Source: Chryseobacterium sp. POL2 (GTDB lineage: Bacteria; Bacteroidota; Bacteroidia; Flavobacteriales; Weeksellaceae). From it: a stretch of DNA of 64,000 nucleotides. Within the stretch, counting starts at the first letter, position 1; every line of letters begins with the position of its first letter. The stretch spans positions 2,108,001 to 2,172,000 of the forward strand of contig NZ_CP049298.1 in assembly GCF_011058315.1 (NCBI RefSeq), in the 5' to 3' direction. The translations under genes and the position numbers were made by a program. Positions 45,973-54,480 of this stretch are shown here, piece after piece. Below the pieces are notes generated by a model that was given only the letters and a program-made list of their open reading frames with translations, made no database searches and had not been told where the DNA came from.

Positions 45973-45980
45973 CAAATTTA
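45973..45980 (-). promoter_or_regulatory. -7 box of the mraZ-dcw operon
   Basis: On the minus strand the octamer is TAAATTTG. Its last base lies 7 bp from the mraZ ATG, so the transcript would start at or within a few bases of the start codon (leaderless or nearly so). The expected -33 region falls inside the MraZ boxes. Confidence 0.6.
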
Positions 45981-45986
45981 TATAAT

Positions 45987-46019
45987 TTTTTTCCACTTTT
46001 TACCACTTTCTACCACAAT
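45987..46019 (-). promoter_or_regulatory. MraZ operator: three 10-bp-spaced GTGG boxes
   Basis: Read on the minus strand there are three direct repeats with exact 10-bp period: TTGTGGTAGA, AAGTGGTAAA and AAGTGGAAAA (GTGG at 46013-46016, 46003-46006 and 45993-45996). This equals one helical turn per box and resembles the tandem MraZ sites known in other phyla (TGGGN repeats in E. coli, AAAGTG-type repeats in mycoplasmas). The boxes cover the -33 region of the mraZ promoter, as expected for autorepression. Confidence 0.72.
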
Positions 46020-46241
46020 TTTACTTAATGTTCATAACTTTTGATGCTTAAAAACCAATATTTAAAAGTTTGATTTTAAACACTTTATCAAAATCACATT
46101 CATAAACCATGATAAATCCAAGCATTTTCATAAATCCAATGAAAAATCGACAACAAAACGATATGAAACAAAATTTTAGTTAAACTTTTTTAATATTTTT
46201 GAAATAAGACACGATAAAAAGGAAATTTTATCTTTTATTTG

Positions 46242-46249
46242 TATTTTTG
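46242..46249 (+). promoter_or_regulatory. Candidate -7 box of the alpha/beta hydrolase gene
   Basis: TATTTTTG (TAnnTTTG) lies 25 bp before the ATG at 46275. It overlaps an alternative upstream TTG start, which argues for the downstream ATG. Confidence 0.45.
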
Positions 46250-46274
46250 CAAGGCTTATTTGCGAAGCACCTCT

Positions 46275-47036
46275 ATGATATTCAAAAAGAAAAATAAAAA
46301 ATTCAATTACATCGAAGCTGGTAGCGGTCATCCAATGATTCTTTTACACGGATTAATGGGTGGTCTTAGCAATTTTGAAGACACGGTAAACTTTTTCGCA
46401 GAAAGAGATTATCAAGTTTTTGTACCTGAATTACCGATATACGATTTGCCGATTCTTAATACGAATCTTACAACAATCGCAAAATACGTCATCAAATTTA
46501 TTGAAGACCAAAAAATAACAACACCTGTCACTATTGTTGGGAATTCTATGGGTGGTCATGTTGGTCTTATCCTAACTTTGGCACGTCCAGATTTGGTTAA
46601 AAACCTAGTTCTTACAGGAAGTTCGGGTCTTTACGAAAGAACTTTTGGAGATAGTTTTCCAAGAAAAAGCGATAAAGATTATATTAGAAAAAAAACCGAA
46701 GAGGTTTTCTACAATCCAAAGATTGCAACAGAAGAATTGGTAGATGAAGTTTTTGACGTGGTTAACGACCGCATGAAAGGCATAAAAACGGTTATGCTAG
46801 CCAGAAGCGCCATCAAACATAATATGTTAAACGATCTTCCAAAAATCACATGTCCCACTTGTCTTATTTGGGGAAAACAAGACAATGTAACGCCTCCCGA
46901 TGTAGCTGAGGACATGCACAAATTCATCCCAAATTCAGAGTTATTTTGGATTGATGAATGTGGACACGCCGCGATGATGGAAAAACCTAAAGACTTCAAT
47001 GAAATATTGTATTCTTGGTTACAAAAAGTAATGTAA
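46275..47036 (+). CDS. Alpha/beta hydrolase
   Basis: A 253-residue cytoplasmic hydrolase of unknown substrate. From the ATG at 46275 it begins MIFKKKNKKFNYIEAGSG. The oxyanion region is MILLHGLMGGLSNFED, the nucleophile Ser91 lies in IVGNSMGGHVGL, the acid is probably Asp in IWGKQDNVTPP, and His is in DECGHAAMMEKP. The fold matches MhpC/BioH-like proteins. A TTG 12 codons upstream overlaps the -7 element, so the shorter form is preferred. A terminator separates it from engB. Confidence 0.88.
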   Translation: MIFKKKNKKFNYIEAGSGHPMILLHGLMGGLSNFEDTVNFFAERDYQVFVPELPIYDLPILNTNLTTIAKYVIKFIEDQKITTPVTIVGNSMGGHVGLILTLARPDLVKNLVLTGSSGLYERTFGDSFPRKSDKDYIRKKTEEVFYNPKIATEELVDEVFDVVNDRMKGIKTVMLARSAIKHNMLNDLPKITCPTCLIWGKQDNVTPPDVAEDMHKFIPNSELFWIDECGHAAMMEKPKDFNEILYSWLQKVM

Positions 47037-47048
47037 ATAAAAAATAAC

Positions 47049-47085
47049 AAACCATTAAGAACTCAAAAATCTTAATGGTTTTTAA
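47049..47085 (+). terminator. Terminator after the alpha/beta hydrolase gene
   Basis: AAACCATTAAGA pairs with TCTTAATGGTTT around a nine-base loop and is followed by TTT. It ends just before the engB ATG at 47097, leaving little room for an engB promoter outside the hairpin. Confidence 0.8.
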
Positions 47086-47096
47086 TTAATACCATC

Positions 47097-47714
47097 ATGC
47101 TCATAAAAACAGCTGAATTCGTAAAAAGTAGTGGCAAATGGCAGGAATGTCCAGAGCCTACATTAGCAGAATATGCTTTCATTGGCCGATCGAATGTTGG
47201 AAAATCTTCGTTGATCAACGCCATGATGAATCATAAAGACCTTGCCAAAACCTCACAAACGCCTGGAAAAACACAACTCATCAATCACTTTTTGGTGAAT
47301 GAAGAATGGTTCTTAACCGACCTTCCAGGTTATGGTTATGCGCGTGTTTCCAAATCTACTCGTAAAGATTTTGAAAAATTAATCACCAACTATATTCTTA
47401 ACAGAAAAAATCTTGTCAACCTCTTCGTTTTAGTGGATGTACGTCACACACCTCAAAAAATTGACATCGAATTTATGCAATGGTGTGGTGAAAGCGGCAT
47501 ACCATTCTCTATTGTATTTACAAAAGCTGACAAGATGAAACCTGGTGGTGCACAAAGAAATATCGAAGCCTACGAGCAAGAGCTTTTTAAATCTTGGGAA
47601 GAACTTCCGCAGATGTTTTTGACGTCTGCAGAAAAAAAACAAGGCGGTGACCAAATATTAGATTACATCGAACAAACCAACCTATATTTAATTAAAAATA
47701 AAATTAAGTTTTAG
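47097..47714 (+). CDS. engB: Ribosome biogenesis GTP-binding protein EngB (YihA/YsxC)
   Basis: Essential GTPase of 50S subunit assembly. The 205 residues have G1 GRSNVGKSS (30-38), the switch-I [11 protein letters not shown] region, G3 DLPGYGYA, G4 TKADKM and G5 TSAEKKQGG. Normal length. Followed 3 bp later by a GNAT gene on the same strand. Confidence 0.97.
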   Translation: MLIKTAEFVKSSGKWQECPEPTLAEYAFIGRSNVGKSSLINAMMNHKDLAKTSQTPGKTQLINHFLVNEEWFLTDLPGYGYARVSKSTRKDFEKLITNYILNRKNLVNLFVLVDVRHTPQKIDIEFMQWCGESGIPFSIVFTKADKMKPGGAQRNIEAYEQELFKSWEELPQMFLTSAEKKQGGDQILDYIEQTNLYLIKNKIKF

Positions 47715-47717
47715 AAA

Positions 47718-48161
47718 ATGATTCTTTGGAAAATTAAAGCATTTGAGGATATTACAAGAGATGAGCTTTATGCAATCCTAAAAGTTAGACAAGAGGTTTT
47801 CATTGTGGAACAAGAAACCTATTATCTTGACACCGATGATACCGACCAAAAAGCCTTGCACGTTTGGGCAGAGCTGGACAACAAGGTAGTTGCCTATTGT
47901 CGCGTTTTCAACAAAGCTATTAAATACGATGAAACAAGCATTGGCCGTGTCTTGACACATCCTGACTATCGTGGGCTAAAACTTGGACGAACTTTGATAA
48001 CCTACGCAATACAATGTATAGAAACCCGTTTCAAAACCTCAAGTGTAAGAATCTCTGCACAAGATTATCTACTTAAATTTTATGGTGATTTTGGTTTTAT
48101 AGCAACAGACAAAAAATATCTCGAAGACAATCTTCCACATACTGAAATGTACAGAAAATAA
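47718..48161 (+). CDS. GNAT family N-acetyltransferase, ElaA-like
   Basis: A 147-residue acetyltransferase. The start ILWKIKAFEDITRDELYAILKVRQEVFIVEQ split across 2-31 is typical of ElaA, and the acetyl-CoA site is visible as IGRVLTHPDYRGLKLGRTLI (75-95). The substrate is unknown. It is coupled to engB by a 3-bp gap. Downstream (48162-48329) is AT-rich with a weak AGAGG/CCTCT pairing only. Confidence 0.9.
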   Translation: MILWKIKAFEDITRDELYAILKVRQEVFIVEQETYYLDTDDTDQKALHVWAELDNKVVAYCRVFNKAIKYDETSIGRVLTHPDYRGLKLGRTLITYAIQCIETRFKTSSVRISAQDYLLKFYGDFGFIATDKKYLEDNLPHTEMYRK

Positions 48162-48329
48162 AAAGAGGCCTTATTCTACTGAACAAAACCTCTCGCAAAA
48201 AATGTAAAGTGTGTGTGTATTTTAAATGTGTTTTTGGCTAGAAAAAGATATTCATCATTTCCTTATCGCAAAACTACATTGCTTTTAATTATAAAAAATA
48301 CGGTAAACCGTAAAATACTAATTTATTTT

Positions 48330-48995
48330 TTAAATTATTCCTAAATCTTTACAAAAAGCAACCAATTGTGCATTATTAGGAAGATCCAAGGAATCTTTAA
48401 GAAGACTAATCCTTTTTTCGACACTGCTAAGTCCAAAAGGTTTTATCTTTTTTTCTTCGAGAAAAGCTGGAATCTCTTTTACCTTCACGCCTTTTGCCAA
48501 TAAGTCAATCAGATAAATATCATAAGTGCTAAACTCAAAAGTATTGAGCTTTCTCACCGAATGCCTTACATTTTCCGAGAAGAATTTTTCATTCTTCTGA
48601 ATCGCTTGCAAAGCATGTTTCAGATTTTTAAAATCCGATCTGGCTTTTCTTACAAAAGCATCAATATCATATTGTTTAACAAGTCGATCAACAACACCCG
48701 ATTTATCATTTGCAGAAAACACCAAAACTTTAAGATTTTCTTGCAGTTTTTTGGAAGCATCAATCAAAGCTTCACCATCTTTCAGTGTTTGGATATAATG
48801 ATCTTCTTCAAAATTAAGGTCGGTGACAAGAAGTTCATACGCCGCATTATCATCAATAGCCTTTCGAATTTTTGAATAGGCATCGTCACAATAGTACACA
48901 AAATCAACATGTTGCACACCAAATTCTTCCAATATTTTTTGTAAAGAAAAATTAGTCGATTCAAAATCTTCAGCGATTAAAACACGATTTAACAT
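48330..48995 (-). CDS. Response regulator, LuxR-type C-terminal region
   Basis: Partner regulator of the TPR histidine kinase 9 bp upstream (4 bp if the upper ATG is used). The receiver domain has the acidic pair in LIAEDFESTN, a phospho-acceptor Asp in LLVTDLNFEEDH (residue 59 from the ATG at 48995), Ser in VLVFSAND and Lys in FVRKAR. The C-terminal 70 residues (FEFSTYDIYLIDLLAKGVKVKEIPAFL... SSVEKRISLLKDSL) form a LuxR-like helix-turn-helix that is more divergent than usual. A second ATG at 49001 would add two residues. Target genes are unknown. Confidence 0.85.
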   Translation of the reverse strand: MLNRVLIAEDFESTNFSLQKILEEFGVQHVDFVYYCDDAYSKIRKAIDDNAAYELLVTDLNFEEDHYIQTLKDGEALIDASKKLQENLKVLVFSANDKSGVVDRLVKQYDIDAFVRKARSDFKNLKHALQAIQKNEKFFSENVRHSVRKLNTFEFSTYDIYLIDLLAKGVKVKEIPAFLEEKKIKPFGLSSVEKRISLLKDSLDLPNNAQLVAFCKDLGII

Positions 48996-49004
48996 GAACA
49001 ATAT

Positions 49005-50693
49005 TTATGATTGATGAGGGATTTCCAAATTAACTTTAAGACCTTCATTTTTTGAACTTTCAAAATTAATTTTTCCGTGCATTACCGCAATACGGTTTAC
49101 CGTATTTTTGAGACCATTTTTGGGTTGGTTGTCTTGCAAACCGACGCCATTGTCTTTATACCGAATATTGACATACTTGGTTTCATTATCAAATTTTAAA
49201 ACCACGCGACTCGCATTACTGTGTTTTCGCATATTGACCAAAAGCTCCTGTATTACCATGAAAATATGAGTTTGTGCTTCTTTTGAAAAACACTCCCAAA
49301 GCTCCTCCGAATTTCCAACAATAAAAATCTGAATATTTTCATTATCAAAAGAACTTATCATTTCTGATAATTTGTCATGAAAACTTTTGTCCTCAAGGAT
49401 TTTTTCATCATACGAGATATTTCGTGATTTTTCGTACATTTCTTCCAACTTGTAAAGAATGCTGTTTTTGTCGAGATCTTCCTTATTTTCGATCTCCTTC
49501 ATCACACGATAAAGCCCGTTGGCTACAACATCATGGACTTTTTTGTAGGTTGTTAATTTATTGGTTTTGATGAGATTCTCCGCTTCTAATTTTAGTTTTA
49601 AGCGTTTTCTTTTTAATCTAAAATACGTAATTCCTAATATTGAAATACTGATAAATATAAATCCTCCCGTCAAATATTGCTGTTTGCGAATTCGGTATTC
49701 TTTTTTAATATTTTCTAGCTTAAGTTGTTCGTTTTCGAGTTTGCTTTTCTCACTTTCATAGCGGATTAGCGCAAATTGATTTTTAGAAAGCGTCGTTGCT
49801 AAGTGCAAGCTATCATCAATTCTATGAAATTCTTCAAAGTAAGCTTGTGCTGTTGATGGACTTCCTACTTTTATCATTTTTTGCAAAGCCTCCATCCGGT
49901 CTTGTGGCGCATCCAGAATTTTCGACTTTTTATGCATTAATTGTGCAAAATAATAAGCAGAGTCTTTATTTTTGTACAAATAATAATCGGACAAATAGGA
50001 ATATCCAGCGTCCAAAGCCCAATCGTTATTAGTACTTTCTGATATTTTTAGTGCCTTATCAAAAAGTCCTCGAGGGTTAAAACGGGCGTCTAAATAGGAT
50101 TGGGTTCTCGCAAAATTCATTAAAATCCGGGCATAGATATCATCATCTTTGGGCACTTCTTTAAGTAGATTACTGTAAATATCGAGTGCTTCCTGATATT
50201 TTTTTTGATTAAAATAAGTGTTCGCCAAGTTGCTTTCTAGCATAAGTTTTTCGTCCTCATCATCCGAAAACAACAAGGCTTTATTATAGAATTTTATGGC
50301 GTTGTTATAATCTTTTAAACTGTTGGACACGACTCCAAGATTGTTGTAATTGCTCGCCAGAAAACGGTGTTGCGCGGTGTCCGATTCTTTAAAATAAGGA
50401 AGCGCCGACAAGCTCGTTTCCAAACTTCCGTAATTATCACTTTCTTCTTCTTGGATGATTGCCATGTTAACAAGGCTTTTCACAACACCGACACTGTCAT
50501 TTTCTCTCATGGCTAAATCTTTCGCTTCGTTGAGATAGTAGTATGTGCTATCTTTTTTTCCTTGATCCAGAACTTCCCAAGCTTTTATATAAAAATGGTT
50601 ATCTTCCCTACGGCTTATCGTTTCTGGACTAGATTTTTCACAAGAATTAATGATTAAAAGAACAAGTGTAAAAAAAATAAATTTGGATTTCAA
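49005..50693 (-). CDS. TPR-containing sensor histidine kinase (lipoprotein-type N-terminus)
   Basis: A 562-residue hybrid of sensor and kinase. An N-terminal lipobox-like signal (LLIINSCEKS, Cys18) is followed by TPR repeats (about 55-300; NYNNLGVVSNSLKDYNNAIKF and NLANTYFNQKKYQEALDIY), a helical coiled region, one membrane helix (about 345-363), and a C-terminal HATPase_c with MVIQELLVNMRKHSNASRVV, IRYKDNGVGL and KNGLKNTVNRI. The phosphoacceptor candidate is His387 in TYKKVHDVVANGLYRV, a variant of the HisKA_3 box. Paired with the LuxR-type regulator downstream. The ligand sensed by the TPR region is unknown. Confidence 0.9.
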   Translation of the reverse strand: MKSKFIFFTLVLLIINSCEKSSPETISRREDNHFYIKAWEVLDQGKKDSTYYYLNEAKDLAMRENDSVGVVKSLVNMAIIQEEESDNYGSLETSLSALPYFKESDTAQHRFLASNYNNLGVVSNSLKDYNNAIKFYNKALLFSDDEDEKLMLESNLANTYFNQKKYQEALDIYSNLLKEVPKDDDIYARILMNFARTQSYLDARFNPRGLFDKALKISESTNNDWALDAGYSYLSDYYLYKNKDSAYYFAQLMHKKSKILDAPQDRMEALQKMIKVGSPSTAQAYFEEFHRIDDSLHLATTLSKNQFALIRYESEKSKLENEQLKLENIKKEYRIRKQQYLTGGFIFISISILGITYFRLKRKRLKLKLEAENLIKTNKLTTYKKVHDVVANGLYRVMKEIENKEDLDKNSILYKLEEMYEKSRNISYDEKILEDKSFHDKLSEMISSFDNENIQIFIVGNSEELWECFSKEAQTHIFMVIQELLVNMRKHSNASRVVLKFDNETKYVNIRYKDNGVGLQDNQPKNGLKNTVNRIAVMHGKINFESSKNEGLKVNLEIPHQS

Positions 50694-50778
50694 TAGGTTA
50701 TTAGTTTTAATAAATAAAATTACAAATTCTTTTTAGGATAATTCTTTATTTTTGTAATGATAAATGTCTGCCGTTTTT

Positions 50779-51366
50779 ATGTCCATTGAAACATTAAAAT
50801 CTTACTTGCCAGAAAACAGCTTAGCTTTTTTAAAGTCTTGGTTTTCGGACTATTATATCCATATCAAAATAACCCGTAACCGCAACTCGAAGCTTGGCGA
50901 TTATCGCAAAATGCCCGATAATTCGCATACGATAAGTATTAATTCTACTTTAGAACCTTATTTATTTTTCTTTGTATTAACACACGAGTTGGCACATCTT
51001 ATCGCCTTCGAAACCTACGGAAGACGAATTTCCGCCCACGGCACAGAATGGAAAACCACATTTTCTAGAATGCTAATTGAAAGTTTGGCCATTTATCCTG
51101 AAGATTTACAATTAATCTTAAAAAAGTTTTCTAAAAGTCCAAAAGCCAATTTTATGTCAAGCTCGGATCTGGTTAGATATTTTAACGTTGACAACCTCGA
51201 AGAAAATGAGTTTTTTGTAGAATCATTGGATATTGGTGATAAGTTTCATTACCGCGATGAGGCCTATAAAATCGAAGAGAAAAGAAAAAAACTATATCTT
51301 TGCGTTAATTACAAAAATGGTAAAAAATATTTGTTCAAACCATTAGCAAAAGTTCAAAAATTCTAA
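50779..51366 (+). CDS. SprT-like metalloprotease-fold protein
   Basis: A 195-residue protein with the zinc-protease motif HELAH in FFVLTHELAHLIAFETYGRR, followed by SAHGTEWK, the hallmark of SprT-like proteins. A C-terminal beta segment follows (KFHYRDEAYKIEEKRKKLYL). The substrate is unknown; related eukaryotic Spartan degrades DNA-protein crosslinks, which is only suggestive. Start: ATG at 50779 (MSIETLKSYLP) fits the expected N-terminus, but an ATG at 50764 five codons upstream is also possible. A -7 box TATTTTTG at 50748-50755 precedes both. Confidence 0.88.
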   Translation: MSIETLKSYLPENSLAFLKSWFSDYYIHIKITRNRNSKLGDYRKMPDNSHTISINSTLEPYLFFFVLTHELAHLIAFETYGRRISAHGTEWKTTFSRMLIESLAIYPEDLQLILKKFSKSPKANFMSSSDLVRYFNVDNLEENEFFVESLDIGDKFHYRDEAYKIEEKRKKLYLCVNYKNGKKYLFKPLAKVQKF

Positions 51367-51369
51367 ATC

Positions 51370-52446
51370 ATGAACAATCATTATTGTGTCATTATGGCTG
51401 GCGGCATCGGAAGTCGATTTTGGCCGATGAGCACTCAAAAATTTCCGAAACAATTTCAAGATATCCTTGGTACAGGCAGAACGATGGTACAACAAACATA
51501 CGATCGTATCAGCCAAATTATTCCAAACGAAAACATATTTGTCATTACCAATGCGGAATATACAGATCTTGTTTTTCAGCAGCTTCCCGAAATCCCTAAA
51601 GAGAATATTGTAGGAGAACCCGTTATGAAAAATACTGCGGCCTGCAATATTTATATGGCAAAAAAAATCGAGGCGGTTAATCCAAAAGCCAAAATGGTCG
51701 TTCTCCCAGCCGATCATCTTATCTTGAACGAAACGACTTTTTTAAAGAAGTTAGAATATGCTTTTAGTGTTATTGAAGATAAAGATTATCTTGTAACATT
51801 AGGCATCACCCCAACCAGACCCGATACAGGCTATGGTTATATTCAATTTATTAAAAAGGATAAAGAAGAAATTGCCAAAGTTAAAACTTTCACAGAAAAA
51901 CCAGATTTAGAAATTGCAAAAACATTTTTAGAATCGGGAGATTTTCTTTGGAATGCGGGAATTTTCATATGGAGTACCAAAAGCATTATTTCATCTTTTG
52001 AAAAATACCTGCCAGAAATGACTCATCTTTTTGATAGTTGCGATTATAACGCTACTAACGAACAAGATTGTATCGCGCTTATCTATCCAAAAATCAACAA
52101 AATATCGATAGACAACGGCATATTAGAAAAAGCGGACAACGTCTATGTTATCCCATCCAATCTTGGTTGGAGCGACCTTGGTACTTGGACATCGGTCTAT
52201 GCCAATGCACAAAAAAATGATGAAAACAATGCCATTAATTCCAAAAATGTCTTAACCTATAACACAAAAGGAAATGTGATTCGTGTTAAAAATCAAAACA
52301 AAGCCGTGGTGATTGATGGTCTCAAAAATTACATTGTTGTTGACACCGATAAAGCCCTATTAATTTGTCCTAGAGACCACGATCAATTAATTAAAGATTA
52401 TGTCCTTGACCTAAAAAATTTAAAGAAAGGCGAACGCTTCATGTAA
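51370..52446 (+). CDS. Mannose-1-phosphate guanylyltransferase
   Basis: Makes GDP-mannose from mannose-1-phosphate and GTP for surface polysaccharides. The 358 residues carry the pyrophosphorylase signature IMAGGIGSRFWPMSTQKFPKQF (9-30), VLPADHLI, TRPDTGYGYIQF, FTEKPD and the FLWNAGIFIWS motif. There is no C-terminal phosphomannose isomerase domain. It begins 3 bp after the SprT-like gene, so both are probably in one transcript. A perfect terminator follows. Confidence 0.94.
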   Translation: MNNHYCVIMAGGIGSRFWPMSTQKFPKQFQDILGTGRTMVQQTYDRISQIIPNENIFVITNAEYTDLVFQQLPEIPKENIVGEPVMKNTAACNIYMAKKIEAVNPKAKMVVLPADHLILNETTFLKKLEYAFSVIEDKDYLVTLGITPTRPDTGYGYIQFIKKDKEEIAKVKTFTEKPDLEIAKTFLESGDFLWNAGIFIWSTKSIISSFEKYLPEMTHLFDSCDYNATNEQDCIALIYPKINKISIDNGILEKADNVYVIPSNLGWSDLGTWTSVYANAQKNDENNAINSKNVLTYNTKGNVIRVKNQNKAVVIDGLKNYIVVDTDKALLICPRDHDQLIKDYVLDLKNLKKGERFM

Positions 52447-52469
52447 AAATACAACGAAACAAATAATCA

Positions 52470-52500
52470 AATGCTTTAGAAATTCTAAAGCATTTTTTTA
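52470..52500 (+). terminator. Terminator after the mannose-1-phosphate guanylyltransferase gene
   Basis: AATGCTTTAGAA and TTCTAAAGCATT form a perfect 12-bp stem with a single-base loop, followed by TTTTTT. Confidence 0.88.
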
Positions 52501-52547
52501 TGAATTTAAGTTTGAATTAAATAAATTATTAACTTTAATAAAAACAA

Positions 52548-54086
52548 ATGCACATGTTGACTAAAATTTATGGAAGTACCATTCATGGCGTTTCTGCAAT
52601 TACAATTACTATAGAAGTTAATGTTGATCAAGGTGTCGGCTATCACCTTGTAGGACTTCCCGATAATGCGATTAAAGAAAGTAGTTATCGGATTTCTGCA
52701 GCACTCAAAAATATTGGCTACAAACTTCCCGGAAAAAAAATCACCATCAACATGGCGCCCGCCGACCTCCGCAAAGAAGGTTCTGCCTATGATCTCAGCA
52801 TTGCAATTGGTATTTTAGCAGCTTCCGGAATGATAAATTCGGAGAATGTCAGCAGGTACATCATTATGGGTGAGCTCTCACTGGATGGAGGATTACAACC
52901 GCTGCGTGGCGTTTTGCCCATTGCCATCAAAGCTCGGGAAGAAGGCTTCAAAGGAATTATTCTTCCAAAGCAAAATACGATGGAAGCTGCAATTGTTGAC
53001 AACCTAGAGGTTTTGGGTGTCGAAAATATAAAAGACGTCATCGACTTTTTTAATAATGAAAAAAACATCGAACCTACAATTGTCGATACCCGTCAAAAAT
53101 TTTTTGATAAAATAATAGATTTTCCTTTTGATTTTTCTGAAGTTAAAGGTCAAGAAATGGCAAAGCGGGCGATGGAAGTTTCTGCTGCGGGCGGCCATAA
53201 CATCATCCTAATTGGGCCACCAGGAAGCGGAAAAACCATGTTAGCCAAACGCGTTCCGAGTATCCTTCCGCCTTTGACTTTACGAGAAGCCTTAGAAACG
53301 ACCAAAATTCATTCTGTTGCAGGAAAAATGGGCGCTGAAACGTCATTAATGACCATTCGCCCTTTTCGCTCGCCCCACCATACGATTTCGGATGTTGCTT
53401 TGGTCGGCGGCGGAACAAATCCACAACCTGGCGAAATCTCTTTAGCACATAATGGTGTTTTGTTTTTGGACGAAATGCCAGAGTTTAAACGTAGTGTTTT
53501 GGAAGTCATGCGCCAACCTTTGGAAGATCGTGAAGTCACCATTTCCAGAGCACGTTTTACTGTAAACTATCCTGCAAGCTTTATGTTGGTTGCAAGCATG
53601 AATCCTAGCCCATCTGGCTATTTTCCCGACGACCCGAACAACACCTCATCTGTTGCCGAAATGCAACGTTATATGAACAAACTCTCGGGACCTTTGCTGG
53701 ATAGAATTGACATCCATGTAGAAATACCGAAAGTGGAATTTGAGCAATTGACAGACAAACGAAAAGGTGAAACAAGTTCCGAAATAAGAACACGGGTTAT
53801 CAAAGCACGAGAAAGACAGGCTTTAAGATTTGAAAACGAAAACATCAACTACAATGCGCAAATGTCTCCAAAACTGATTGAAAAACATTGTCAGCTGGAT
53901 GATATGTCCCAGACTCTCATCAAACTTGCAATGGCAAAACTGAATCTTTCTGCACGAGCATATGACAGAATTTTAAAAGTTTCCAGAACAATTGCTGATC
54001 TTGACGCTTCAAAAGATATCCAAAGTCAGCATATTTCTGAAGCGATACAATACCGAAGTCTCGATCGCGAATTTTGGAATGTTTAA
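52548..54086 (+). CDS. comM: YifB/ComM family Mg-chelatase-like AAA ATPase
   Basis: Hexameric helicase-like ATPase (512 residues). In naturally competent bacteria ComM promotes branch migration during transformation; in others its role is less clear. The N-terminal Lon-protease-like S5 domain (about 20-170) has GYHLVGLPDNAIKES and NMAPADLRKEGSAYDL. The AAA part has Walker A GPPGSGKT (223-230), PFRSPHHTISD, GEISLAHNGVLFLDEMPEF and the C-terminal LSARAYDRILKVSRTIADL. Start at 52548 (MHM) or two codons later at 52554. It converges on and overlaps the next gene by 4 bp. Confidence 0.95.
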   Translation: MHMLTKIYGSTIHGVSAITITIEVNVDQGVGYHLVGLPDNAIKESSYRISAALKNIGYKLPGKKITINMAPADLRKEGSAYDLSIAIGILAASGMINSENVSRYIIMGELSLDGGLQPLRGVLPIAIKAREEGFKGIILPKQNTMEAAIVDNLEVLGVENIKDVIDFFNNEKNIEPTIVDTRQKFFDKIIDFPFDFSEVKGQEMAKRAMEVSAAGGHNIILIGPPGSGKTMLAKRVPSILPPLTLREALETTKIHSVAGKMGAETSLMTIRPFRSPHHTISDVALVGGGTNPQPGEISLAHNGVLFLDEMPEFKRSVLEVMRQPLEDREVTISRARFTVNYPASFMLVASMNPSPSGYFPDDPNNTSSVAEMQRYMNKLSGPLLDRIDIHVEIPKVEFEQLTDKRKGETSSEIRTRVIKARERQALRFENENINYNAQMSPKLIEKHCQLDDMSQTLIKLAMAKLNLSARAYDRILKVSRTIADLDASKDIQSQHISEAIQYRSLDREFWNV

Positions 54087-54478
54087 TCTTTCAAAATCTT
54101 CTTCAATACAGAAATTCTATTGATAATTGGCAAAGCAAAAATTCCACTTTTATGGAGATATCGTTCATAAAAATATTTCGTCTTCTCAGCAAAGTCCAAT
54201 TGTTTTGTTTGATTAAATTTAAACTGAAAAACATTACCCAACATTTCGTAATAATCGACATGATCTTTACTTTCTCCATCTTCCACCAAAGCGTCAATCT
54301 CCGAAATTGATTTTGATGATAATTCTTTAAAATCAAATTTAAAAATATCTTTCATCAAAAAATCCAAATCCAAATCTTTTTGCATCAAACTTTCTTCGGG
54401 TTTTCCTAACAAAATTTTCTCTAAAGCTTGTGTCAACTGACGAATTAATCTTAGTGTAAAATCTTTATCCTGAATCAT
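54083..54478 (-). CDS. Hypothetical protein, 131 aa
   Basis: An acidic, helical, soluble protein without signal peptide. I do not recognise a firm family. The N-terminus (MIQDKDFTLRLIRQLTQALEKILLGK) loosely resembles DUF6483-type proteins, but this is weak. Other visible blocks are DLDLDFLMKDIFKFDFKEL and DFAEKTKYFYERYLHKSGIFALP. It lies 2 bp after the nucleoside-recognition gene, so likely in its transcript, and its stop overlaps the comM stop on the other strand. Confidence 0.75.
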   Translation of the reverse strand: MIQDKDFTLRLIRQLTQALEKILLGKPEESLMQKDLDLDFLMKDIFKFDFKELSSKSISEIDALVEDGESKDHVDYYEMLGNVFQFKFNQTKQLDFAEKTKYFYERYLHKSGIFALPIINRISVLKKILKD

Positions 54479-54480
54479 AT

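Larger units (their letters stand above)
45967..46274. other. 308-bp intergenic region between mraZ and the alpha/beta hydrolase gene
   Basis: The longest gene-free stretch outside the IS. It holds the minus-strand mraZ promoter and operator at its left end, three loose copies of ATAAAyCCA on the plus strand (46102-46109, 46112-46120, 46130-46138), and a -7 box TATTTTTG at 46242-46249 for the hydrolase gene. The remainder is AT-rich with no recognisable RNA gene or reading frame. Confidence 0.7.

Noticed and set aside
45967-45996. GTG start for MraZ ten codons upstream
   Set aside because: It lies within the third GTGG operator box and upstream of the -7 element, and the family N-terminus matches the downstream ATG.
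48162-48329. Possible terminator after the GNAT gene
   Set aside because: Only a 5-bp AGAGG/CCTCT pairing with a long loop and no T-tract, so not called.
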